A program made the translations under genes and the position numbers. DNA of 64,000 nucleotides. It comes from Campanula takesimana (taxonomy: Eukaryota > Streptophyta > Magnoliopsida > Asterales > Campanulaceae). The DNA is taken from assembly GCA_026119855.1 (NCBI GenBank), contig JAOWBW010000764.1, positions 62,001 through 126,000 of the forward strand, written 5' to 3'. Below the pieces are notes generated by a model. It worked only from the letters and a program-made list of their open reading frames with translations. It was not told the DNA's origin and did no database searches. Of the stretch, positions 46,160-55,808 are shown piece by piece. The first letter of the stretch is position 1. Each line of letters begins with the position of its first letter.

Positions 46160-47605
46160 TGTTGGTGTTGTATGCTCTAGGCACGTTTTGTAAAACGATT
46201 AATGTTATTAATATTAATGATATTGAATGTTTGATTATTATATCCTTTACATGTTTATTATAATAATCCCCGTCCCTGATAATTATGATTAATTGTTAGT
46301 ATAAGTTTAATGGATAATCATATGATGATTATGGTATATGGGATACAATTAAACTTATGGGTATTTGTTGGAGACCAAATACTGGACTGACCCATATGAG
46401 ATTTATGTCATGGTCACAATGTCATAATTAAGTCTCACATAGTTATATTACTGGAATCTTTAGACCTGAGATTATCACAGTCTTCCACTTGATGAACATT
46501 ACGTTTGACATATTCAAATGTTACCCCTAATCGGGTAGCTATAAAGAATGTGATTGGCGTAATCGGATTCATGTAGGGAAAGGTAATAAATCAAGAAGGG
46601 ATTTGTTCCTCGTAAGAGAGAGATGTCAAGCTTTGGCCACTCGAAGAATGGTGTTGATGAAATGCATGGCCGTGCTCAAATAAGATTTGTACTATCAATA
46701 CATTTTGGATCGAGAAAGCATTGAACATTGTAAGTTGACCATTGACCATGGCTTACGTTCAATAGACATCGTGAAACAAAGAGATTGTAATATGTTCTAT
46801 AAAGGATTCACGAACTTATACAAGTTATATTAATTGGGTAGTCATGATGGCTTGCTAGAGTCCGCTCATGATTTATGAGCACAAATGTGTTTGGGCTCAT
46901 TGCCAACTTAATATAATCCTATGGGGTCACACACAAAAGGACGAATTGTTTAAAAGGCTAAAATCGGAATTCTGGTGGTGCTCGGCCGAGCACCTCATAT
47001 GACTCGGCCGAGCATGGGAAATCAGAAGGTCAGATTTTCTGGAGCAAAGGTGCTCGGCCGAGCACCTTAAAGGACTCGGCCGAGCAGGCCCTGTTCGGGC
47101 CCAAAAAACTGATTTCGTGTTGTGACGGGTTTTAACCTATTTCTCCTAAACGGTTTAGGACTAATAAGTATATAAACCTCTAACAACGACCTAATCAGTA
47201 TGTATTGATTCCATATCAATTAGATAGCCTCCGAGAGAGAGAAAAACAAGTTCTTCTTCTTCCTCAAGAACAAGAACATTGATTTTCTATATAGCCTTCA
47301 AAATAGAAAGAGTTTCTATTGGGTCTAGCAATCCGGTTCAAGAATCGTTCTTGTAATTCGTTCGCGTGTGGATAAACATAGAGGGCGTTGGCATCAACTC
47401 CTTCAAAGTTCGTGATCCAAGTTTTGCGGTCGTTCCTACGTTTGTGATTCGAAGAAGCGCGAAGAACAAAGATTGAAGATCTCAGAATTTTAAAGCTCCG
47501 TCACGGTTAGTGTTCTAAATTCATCTCCATATTAATTTAATCATCGTGATCGGATCTAGGCTTTTGGGTTTTATTCCGCTGCGCATGTTTGCACAAAACC
47601 CAACA
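46160..47605 (+). mobile_element. F: solo LTR of the D/D' copia family
   Basis: 1,446 bp starting TGTTGGTGTTGTATGC and ending CCCAACA, flanked by a perfect CTAAA duplication (46155-46159 and 47606-47610). No internal region, primer site or second LTR, so it is a solo LTR left by LTR-LTR recombination. It matches the D and D' LTRs (start block, CATATGATGATTA segment, CATTGCCAAC segment, GCTGCGCATG near the end). A TATATAAA box lies at 47169-47176. Confidence 0.93.
46977..47084. repeat. CTCGGCCGAG palindrome array in F
   Basis: Four perfect CTCGGCCGAG palindromes at 46981, 47003, 47053 and 47075, two of them extended to GGTGCTCGGCCGAGCACC. They lie 85-190 bases upstream of the TATA box and form a higher-order pair of pairs with a 72-base period. 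Confidence 0.95.
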
Positions 47606-47610
47606 CTAAA

Positions 47611-49583
47611 GCCGACAAAGGTATTTTTGTTGGGTATGCCAAAAATTCTAAAGCTTTTCACGTTTTTAATAGATCTACATTAGTGATAGTTGAATCTGTA
47701 CATGTTACATTTGATGAATATTCTCTCCTTGAGCCACATTTGGCTCCAAATGTTGCTGATGATTCTGTTGAGTTAAATGATATAGGTGCTCCTATTCATG
47801 TTGCGCCTACACAAGATCAGAATCCATCAACTCAAGGAAATCCATCTACATCAGTTGCTCCTAACTCAATGTATGGCGCGCCAGGTGAATCTTCAGTTGC
47901 GCCTTCCTTGAATGTCACGCCTCTAGATTCCTCTCACGCGCCTATATCTACTGCTGCATCTGGTGTTAACCCCAGTTTCAATTTTGAACCAATTCAACCC
48001 CCTAATTTTGATGATTTTGAATCTGGTGAAGATGTACCAATTGAAAACCTTCCAAGTTTCTACAACCCAACCTAACCTACCTCCTGAAATTCATGAAGTT
48101 AGAGGTCACCCAATCAATAACATTATTGGTGATCTAAATGTAAGGTTTGGACACTTGTTCCAAGACCAAATTATCAAAGAGTGATTGGTACAAAATGGGT
48201 GTTCAGAAACAAGATGGATGAGAATGGAACCATCACAAGAAACAAAGCAAGGTTGGTTGCACAAGGCTATAGGCAAGAGGAAGGAATCGACTACAATGAA
48301 ACTTTTACGCCCGTAGCAAGACTTGAAGCTATCAGACTCTTTCTAGCTTACGCTGCTCACAAGAACTTCAAGTTATATCAAATGGATGTGAAGAGCGCGT
48401 TTCTAAATGGTGAACTCCAAGAACAAGTCTTTGTAGCTCAACCACCTGGGTTTGAAGATTCACAATTTCCAAATCACGTTTACAAACTCCAGAAAGCTTT
48501 GTATGGGCTCAAGCAAGCACCAAGAGCATGGTATGATACACTATCCAAGTTTCTCATTGAGAAAGGCTTCACTCGCGGGAAAATCGATACTACTCTTTTC
48601 ATTACCAAACATAATGGTCATAAATTACTTGTCCAAATTTATGTTGATGATATTATATTTGGTTCTACTAATGAATTGTTGTGCAAGCATTTTGAGAAAC
48701 TAATGAAGAGCAAGTTTCAAATGAGCATGATAGGAGAACTCACATTCTTCCTCGGGCTTCAAATCAAGCAAATGAATGAAGGCATATTTATCAATCAAGC
48801 CAAGTATACAAGGGATCTAATAAAAAAGTTTGGACTTGAAAATGCTAAATCATACGACACTCCAATGGCTACCGGCAATAAACTCAACAAGGATATAAAA
48901 GGTAAACGTGTTGATCAAACGCTCTATCGAGGTATGATTGGCTCACTCCTTTATCTTACTGCTAGTAGGCCTGATATAATGTTTAGTGTTTGTGTTTGCG
49001 CTCATTATCAATCTGACCCTATAGAAGCGCACTTGATTGATGTGAAACATATTATACGTTATCTCTCCGGTACTATTAACCTTGGACTTTGGTACACCAA
49101 AGATTCGAATTTTAAACTTGTAGGTTATTCAGATGCGGATTATGCAGCGTGCACAATTGATAGGAAAAGCACAAGTGGCACATGTCATTTCCTTGGATAT
49201 CGACTTGTGTCATGGGCGAGTACGAAACAAGCTTCAGTATCTGTCTCAACAACCAAAGATGAATATATCGCTGTGGGAAGTTGTTGCTGTCAGATTCTAT
49301 GGATGAAGCAGCAATTGGTGGACTATGATATAATCGAGGAAAATTGTCCCATCTACTGCGACAATACATCAACGATTTCTGTTTCTAAAAATCCTATCAT
49401 ACACTCCAAAACCAAACACATCGACATCAAATATCACTTCCTCAAGACCACGTAGAGAAAGGTAACATTCATTTGGAACACGTGGGAACCGACTTTCAAA
49501 TCGCCGACATTCTTACGAAAGCACTTGACGTGAAACGGTTCATCTTTTTGAGAGGTGAAATGGGTATGCTTGAACTCAAATAG
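47611..49583 (+). pseudogene. pol: C: pol part 2 (integrase tail, RT, RNase H), decayed
   Basis: Continues with ADKGIFVGYAKNSKAFHVFN, then a Pro/Ala-rich linker whose Ala-Pro pairs are encoded by GCGCCT words (47800-47945). A deletion near 48145 removes about 60 codons before RT. RT is open from 48181: RLVAQGYRQEEGIDYNETF, LYQMDVKSAFLNGELQE, QIYVDDIIFGSTNE. RNase H shows STTKDEYIAVGSCCCQ (Lys-Asp where related copies have Glu-Ala or Glu-Ala/Asp) and YCDNTSTIS, and the frame breaks at TAG 49453-49455 before the conserved end ILTKALDVKRFIFLRGEMG in another phase; the final stop is TAG 49581-49583. Non-functional. Confidence 0.9.
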
Positions 49584-50119
49584 TCAATATAATTTTTTCA
49601 TTACTAATAATTTTATGTCTGCTTGAGTTATGAACATCCCAGGTTCTAAAAGTTATATCAATTTCAAAGTTTCAAGGAAACTTTATGCGCCTCACTCATT
49701 GCGCGCCCCTGTTATGCGCCTCCAATACCCTTCTGCGCGCAAATGAGCATTACGCGCCTTACTAGCGCGTACAATTAAGATTGCGGCTCAATCAATGCTA
49801 TCATATTTAATATTTCAATGATTGAACGTATTCAATTTTTCACAAGTACCAAGTATGTTCTTATTTATTGCATAGAATCATTGTCTTTTGACATTCCATA
49901 ATTGTTCAAGGGTACTTGTGCAATTAATTTTCCCTCGTTTTTTGTTTTTTAAAGTATTTATTTTCTGGGGATATATTTCTTGCACCCCAAACTTACACCA
50001 AAACAGATGTTTTTGGGATTTGTGCAAAAATTAGTCAAAATTGCTCATACACTTATAAGGAAAGTGGAGCAGTTTTTCTTTACCCAAAATGTCACATCAA
50101 AGTACCTTTGGGTCATTCA
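49584..50119 (+). other. C: pol-aORF spacer with GCGCC words
   Basis: No ORF with recognisable content. Between 49684 and 49772 there are seven GCGCC / GCGCGC words (ATGCGCCTCA, TGCGCGCCCC, ATGCGCCTCC, TACGCGCCTT and others). The remainder is AT-rich. Confidence 0.6.
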
Positions 50120-50380
50120 GCATTTAATGCCCATCTCTTCCTTGAAATCCCTCATAAATGCCCATCCCTTCACCTTCTCCTTTTTCTAAAAACCCTAACC
50201 TATATATTTGACCCTTCACTTTCCTTTCATCATTTCACCTACAAAATCCTACCAACTCTCTCTCTCTCTCTAAACCGCCTCACCCATCTCTCTTTCCAGT
50301 CTCTTTCTCTCTCTCTGACTATCGTTTTCTCTCTCTATCTCTCTATATTATTCTTCCATTTCTTCATAATTGTTATATAT
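50120..50380 (+). promoter_or_regulatory. C: putative aORF promoter and CT-rich leader
   Basis: GCATTTAATGC (50120-50130) lies 71 bases before TATATATTT (50201-50209), the same element and spacing as in the A LTR promoter. A leader follows that is very rich in CT dinucleotides (50256-50350), typical of plant 5' untranslated regions, then ATG at 50381. Inference from sequence only. Confidence 0.5.
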
Positions 50381-50419
50381 ATGGGTCCTAAAGCTTCAAA
50401 AGCAAATCAAGAAGAAATT
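50381..50419 (+). CDS. C: aORF exon 1 (putative)
   Basis: ATG with 13 codons, MGPKASKANQEEI, ending at a GT (50420). Without splicing the frame stops two codons later at TGA. The junction is phase 0 with exon 2 at 51389. The function of the encoded N-terminus is unknown. Confidence 0.5.
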
Positions 50420-51388
50420 GTATGATTCCTTAACTCTAAAATCCTTTAATTTCTGGAAATTTCATTTTTTTTCGTCATTATCTGAGTTCGTTTTTTTTTT
50501 TAAAACCGAAATTCATTTTTTCTTCTTAAATCTTGTTTCGGTTATCCATTTTCAAAATCGTTTGTTGAGTTTTGTTCGTATCGTGTTTTAGAATCTTTTG
50601 AATCCAACTTTACAACCATCAATGCGGTATTTGTTGCGAATCTGAGAATCTTAGTTTTTAAAATTTTCAAAATTTTCGGACCTTTAAATCCATTTTCTGG
50701 ATTTTTTTGTTGTTTTATTGTTGTTTTGGTTTACATATTTGTGATCCTTGTCTTCTTGCGGTCATTTTAACATATTGTATGTTTGATTTGGTGAAGTTTC
50801 ATGTTTTATGTGTTCTTGGTGTTCTTCAAGCACTCAAGGGCATGTTCTTCGTGTTCTTCATTATTTTTGCATGACATGGGTTTGATGTTTTTCAAAACTT
50901 TTTTTTTTTTAAATTTTCATGTTTGATCCTTATTGCTTGTATGTCTTTTGTTTTGCATGTGTTTGTGTGACTTTGTGTGTTTTCATAATAAGTATAAGTT
51001 TCACATAGTCATGCTCCTAAGTGTATTGTATGCGCCTAACTCCCTACGCGCCTTATCCTTCTGCGCCTCCTTATGCGCAGTTGTTATAATGCGCCTCACT
51101 TTCTTATGCGCCTACCTTTTCACTTAGTCATTTTTCTATGTTTAATTTTTCCCTTAGTGTTTTACATAGATTCATATTATGCACTTCTCATATTCTTGCT
51201 CATTCAAAATTTCATGCGCCTACATAAATCATGCGTCTTGAATCTCTCTGCGCCTCATTATGGGCCTTTGATTCTCGCGCCTGATTCATCTACGCGCCTC
51301 AAATTTTCTATGCGCCTAAACTATGCCTTGCTCATATTATGTATCTATGCGCCAATCTATGCTAACCCTACTTATTTTTTTTCTTCAG
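50420..51388 (+). other. C: putative 969-bp intron in the aORF
   Basis: Starts GTATGATT and ends TTTTTTTTCTTCAG, with a branch-site-like TGCTAAC about 25 bases before the end and a T-rich body. It carries at least eleven GCGCC-type words between 51027 and 51352, which is unusual for an AT-rich intron. If it is not an intron, the ORF could start at an internal codon from 51323, where the frame is open. Confidence 0.5.
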
Positions 51389-51871
51389 GATATTGCAAAT
51401 TTTCGACCTGGTGAAACCTTTAACCTCACTGAGTTAGCTGCTGAACCAATGGGCATTGATATTATGGAATACATCAGAAAAACTGGTCTTCTGCCTCTAT
51501 TTACTCTGGATCAACCCTTCTACTCACCACTTCTTTTTGATGAGTTATTTTCTACTGCCAAATTCGTTGAGTTACCAACTGATACTGAAGGACTTGTGCG
51601 CTATCGAATTCACGCAGTTGTACAAAATGTTGCACTTACCATTTCTGCTGGCACTCTCAAGCACGCGGTAAATTTTAACACATCTGGCCCTCAAAGCATC
51701 GCTGGTAAAGCCAACTCTTATTCAGCCGCCGTGCAGAACATTGTTGCGCGCACCTATCTCAATATCCCCACTCTTCAGAATAACACCAAGAATGTTGATA
51801 TTAGGGATGGAGGAGATCTATTAGGACATATAGCGCATCTCATTGATGTGTCTATTGTGTTCAAATCTGGA
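51389..51871 (+). pseudogene. C: aORF exon 2, interrupted by element B
   Basis: An open frame of about 160 codons (DIANFRPGETFNLTELAAEP onward) cut by the LTR of B at 51872. Its middle (ELFSTAKFVELPTDTEG; ISAGTLKHAVNF) aligns by eye with the start of B's aORF (EFFSNASVITDPNDSS; VTPSTIHEAFPL), so the two ORFs are homologous. The position downstream of pol matches the additional or 'envelope-like' ORF of Sireviruses, but I see no signal peptide or membrane segment. It may resemble the 'putative plant transposon protein' domains; this would need a profile search. CTGGA (51867-51871) is the expected target duplication of B. Confidence 0.65.
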
Positions 51872-53242
51872 TGTTGTTCAAATATATGTTAAGGACATAG
51901 AATTGCTTAATCCCAATCATAGTTATCACTTAGGATCCCCCAATTTTTAATAGAACCTTTGTAAGGTACCCTTAGGATTCTTGGTAACCAGCACATGTGT
52001 ATTCCAACTCCTCAATCTTGTCAAACCAGCAGAAGGAAGCACAATCAGTAGACCAGAATTCAACATGCCGATCAACTTACTACTCAAGTTGCCGATGACT
52101 CAAACAATCAGCAAGGACAATTTGAACCTTACTGACAGTCAGGTTTTGTTGTTCTATCTCAATGTCAACTTACTGATTGTCTCTGTCTTTTCTGTACTAT
52201 CTTATCAGAAATTTGTTAAACTGCTCTGTCATGATTAATGCGCCATCTAACACATTGCTAGTTTTAGCTATACTTTGTCCCTACTTACTTTTTGCAGGTA
52301 ACCGGTTGAGACAAAGGGGTCTTTACCCATCAGACTTTTGCAAGCATGCGTGTACTCCATATCTTCGCCATTAATGCTAAAGATACCACATTTAATGCTC
52401 CTCAACTACCCAGCTGGATATTCAAATTGCAAGCCTTCTTCTACAAGACTCAAGACATTCACTCCTCTTATAAATAGTGGACTTAGAGCATTGAAGAAGG
52501 TTGGTGAAAATAGAGCATTGAAGAGAGTTGAATGTTTTTGAGTATTCATTAAAGACTCAAACATTCTGTCCAGATAATCATTAGATCATTTAATAGGACA
52601 TACACTTGTGCACCAACTCAACAACAATGTTAGTATTCCCGAACTAGATCATTTAAGAAATACGTTGTTTGAGTTATTCACACACCCACCTGAGTGAGAT
52701 AAGTTCTCTTGGACTTGCCGCTCAAAAACACTTGGTCAGATTTGTATTATGATCCATTAGTAATCTCTAGAATTTAGTCTTTGTTTCCGGCAAAGCCGTG
52801 CTTGTAATAGACTAGAGTATCTAATATTACTCTTAACTCAAATACAAGTTCTGACCAAACTTGGTAGAGGACGTAGCAGTATTTACACTGTGAACCTCTC
52901 CAAATCTTTGTCTCTGTTGCTTACTTTATCTTTGCCGGTTGGAACTCTATCACCGGCAGATTGCATATGTTTATACTGATTCATTGTAATTTCCATTTAC
53001 CATTCTCTTGAAACTGCATTGAACTTTTAGCAATCACTTTGTGTTAAAACCAAGCTCTCAAAACCTTTTTCATACTGATTTTGTGTGAGTTAAAACCAAG
53101 TCATATCTTCTCCGCTGCGCTTACTGATAATAGTTTGCAAACTGATAAGTGACTTTGCATTTATAAAAGTGTTTCTTTGTAAAAGTTTTAAAAGGCTATT
53201 CACCCCCCCTCTATCCTATTTTCCTACCAATTGGGCCTAACA
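51872..53242 (+). mobile_element. B: 5' LTR
   Basis: 1,371 bp from TGTTGTTCAAATATAT to GGGCCTAACA. Same family as the LTRs of A, and it shows the G1 insertion site unoccupied (GGATCCCCCAATT). Promoter layout: ACATTTAATGC near 52388 and TATAAATA near 52470. TTGCCGAT words occur near 52066 and 52092. ORFs inside (51981, 52177, 52338) are LTR sequence. The 3' LTR of B lies beyond the window. Confidence 0.92.
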
Positions 53243-53244
53243 AT

Positions 53245-53256
53245 TGGTATCAGAGC
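53245..53256 (+). other. B: primer binding site (initiator Met tRNA)
   Basis: TGGTATCAGAGC two bases after the LTR end. Confidence 0.9.
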
Positions 53257-53306
53257 TTGGAATTTTGAAAGAAATTTCCAAGCTTTGCAGCTTGTTTGCC
53301 GATACC

Positions 53307-55808
53307 ATGGCAGGAAAAATCAAGCAGTCATTTAACATTACTACCATACCGTTGTTGAATGTCAACGAGTTTGATGTCTGGAAATCTCGTATGATGAAGT
53401 ATATGAACTCAATCGATGATCGGTTGATGAAGGTCATAGAAGGTGGTCCAATAATTCCTTTAAAAGTCTCAACCACCTACAGACCTATTCCCTCCACTCC
53501 GCTGACACAACATGCTGATCGTGACACTGAACAAGAAACCCATGTTCAGATTGAAGAAACTTTGGTCGAGAAACCAAGAGAGGAATGGACTGAGGACGAC
53601 AAACTTTCAGCTGCCCTAGATGGAAAAGCATGCCACATTAGTTCTTGTGGTTTGGACGACAAGCAATATAAACTCATTGACTTGTGCTCCACGGCTCAAA
53701 AATGCTGGAACAAGATCCTTGCATACTTTGAAGGTGATGAGCAGGTAAAGGACAACAGACTCTATGATTGCATTGCTGAGTTTGAATCCTTCAAGAAACA
53801 AGATGGTGAATCACTAAGGAGTGCCTACGATAGATTCTGTGCGGTAAGTAATTTATGTGCTTCATTAGGAAAGGTTTATACTATAAAAGACCTGAATATT
53901 CGTTTTCTAAGTTGTTTCGGAAATGAGTATCATACCAAGGTCACCGCTGTTAGAGAAGTGAGAGACTTGAATAAGACTTCTATTCAGAATCTTGTGTCTA
54001 GTCTATTTCTGTATGAGAGAGAACTGCAAAAACTTAACGTTCTCGATAAAAATTTCAAAAACTTGTCTCTATCAGCTCAGTCACAGATATCCTTCCCTTC
54101 AAACAAATTCCCTCCTATAGATCCCCATCCAATACCCTGCAGTTCCAAAACCCCTGAAACTACCTCAGAACAGCCTATGGAAGAAGACAAATTTGCCGCC
54201 TTCATTAGGAACTACAAAAGGTTTAAAGACTTCAAAAGGATGCAGAAAGGAAGTTACAAGAAACCCTCAACAAGTGCTACCGACGGAAAGAACAACAAAG
54301 GTGATCTTGTTTGCTTCAACTGCAGAAAACATGGTCACTTTGCTTCTAAATGTCCTCAACCAAAATATGAGTATGTGAGGAAGTCATTCAACAAGAGACA
54401 TCCCAAGTCTCGAAGCTTTGTTGCCGATGAAAGCACAGAAAAGGCCTTGCCAGTTTGGTGTGAAACTGACTCAGACGAAGATGCCGATGAAGATGAAGAT
54501 GCCGATGTAAGTTTTATCGCCCTAGACATGGAAGATGCCGATACATCCACATTACCGATTCCAGTCTACCGAGATCCATCTCCTCCAAGATCTCCAGTCA
54601 GAGAAGAAGCTACTGGAAGACCTCAACCACACTTCAAAGAGATTAGTGTCAAAGCAGAGAACCCAAATGGATACAGAGTTCACCAAGTGGGAACCTCACT
54701 CTATGGTCAGTGTAACTCTATTCAATTCACTGCCATCAAACCTAAACCCTTACCAATGACCAGAAAATTCTCATTCACTAAGCATCCTAGCATTGCCAAA
54801 AGCTTATCTAAACCCATCTCTTCTCTACCTGACTTCTCTCCCAAACCTATTCCCTCTGCCACCAAAATTTTAGCTGATCCCTTTCCTGAAATATCAAAAG
54901 CTAAAATGGTAGAGACAATGGATGAACTTTTTATTGATCATGAGAAGCTGAGCAGCGTTCATAAAGTGATGACTGTTGATTTCAATAGAATTTCTGCAGA
55001 GAATGACTTGCTTATGTCTAAACTTAAAGTTCTCAAAGGACATGAGCTTGAGTCTGTTCTTCTAAAGAAAGAAAACCTAGATCTCAAAAGTCAAGTGGCA
55101 GTATTGATAGCTCAGATCGAAAATCTTGTGAAAAGAATCAATCATCTCTCAAGGATTGTTGATTCTTACAAAAAATCTAGAGTTGCTGTTGAAACAATCC
55201 TACAGACCCAAATGTCATATAAGGACCAATCTGGGTTAGGATTTGATTCCAGCAGCAGTAGCTCTACTGAAACTTGTGCGACCGAGAAAAAGGATGAGAA
55301 AGTTGAATGTAGTTCTGTTAACTCAGTGCATGTGAATGCTAAGCCTGCGGTATATAGTGCTATTTCTATGAAGTATCCTAAGAACCAGAACAAAAGAAAT
55401 GATAAGCACAAACAAAGATATCTTAAGGTTGCTGATACTGAGTCTGCCGATAATGGTATTCTTGGTGAATACATCAGCAGAGCAAGTGCTGCCGGTCTAA
55501 CCACCTCTGCTGCCGATGGACAAGTACCTAAAAAGGTAACTACCAAAGGTAAACAGAATGGAAAGAAAGGCAACACTATCACCTTTAAACCTACTAAGTT
55601 TGTGCCTGCTCAATTCTCTAGTTCTACCGATGCACTGACTAAACAAAATGTTGTTCTACCGACTCCACAGCCTATCAGTCAAGTGAGATGTTCTAATTGT
55701 TCTGATTATGGTCACAAGGCTCATGAATGCCTCTTGAAGCACCTATCTGGAACCACTGAGGTTGCATCCTCTAGTGGTGGCCAGATGTGGTTGCCAAAGA
55801 GGAACTAA
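53307..55808 (+). CDS. gag: B: Sirevirus gag, intact
   Basis: An open frame of 833 codons from MAGKIKQSFNITTIPLLN; the frame is open 21 codons upstream, but this ATG follows the leader at the same distance as the start in A. Order: UBN2-type gag domain (NVNEFDVWKSRMMKYMNS; REEWTEDDKLSAALDGKA; SLRSAYDRFCAVSNLCASLG), CCHC knuckle CFNCRKHGHFASKC (about residue 340), acidic Asp/Glu-Ala-Asp tract, basic/Ser-Pro region, coiled coil (about residues 535-620, VAVLIAQIENLVKRINHLS), second knuckle CSNCSDYGHKAHEC near residue 800. The large gag with two knuckles and a coiled coil is characteristic of Sireviruses. Pol overlaps its last 22 bases in the -1 frame. Confidence 0.95.
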   Translation: MAGKIKQSFNITTIPLLNVNEFDVWKSRMMKYMNSIDDRLMKVIEGGPIIPLKVSTTYRPIPSTPLTQHADRDTEQETHVQIEETLVEKPREEWTEDDKLSAALDGKACHISSCGLDDKQYKLIDLCSTAQKCWNKILAYFEGDEQVKDNRLYDCIAEFESFKKQDGESLRSAYDRFCAVSNLCASLGKVYTIKDLNIRFLSCFGNEYHTKVTAVREVRDLNKTSIQNLVSSLFLYERELQKLNVLDKNFKNLSLSAQSQISFPSNKFPPIDPHPIPCSSKTPETTSEQPMEEDKFAAFIRNYKRFKDFKRMQKGSYKKPSTSATDGKNNKGDLVCFNCRKHGHFASKCPQPKYEYVRKSFNKRHPKSRSFVADESTEKALPVWCETDSDEDADEDEDADVSFIALDMEDADTSTLPIPVYRDPSPPRSPVREEATGRPQPHFKEISVKAENPNGYRVHQVGTSLYGQCNSIQFTAIKPKPLPMTRKFSFTKHPSIAKSLSKPISSLPDFSPKPIPSATKILADPFPEISKAKMVETMDELFIDHEKLSSVHKVMTVDFNRISAENDLLMSKLKVLKGHELESVLLKKENLDLKSQVAVLIAQIENLVKRINHLSRIVDSYKKSRVAVETILQTQMSYKDQSGLGFDSSSSSSTETCATEKKDEKVECSSVNSVHVNAKPAVYSAISMKYPKNQNKRNDKHKQRYLKVADTESADNGILGEYISRASAAGLTTSAADGQVPKKVTTKGKQNGKKGNTITFKPTKFVPAQFSSSTDALTKQNVVLPTPQPISQVRCSNCSDYGHKAHECLLKHLSGTTEVASSSGGQMWLPKRN

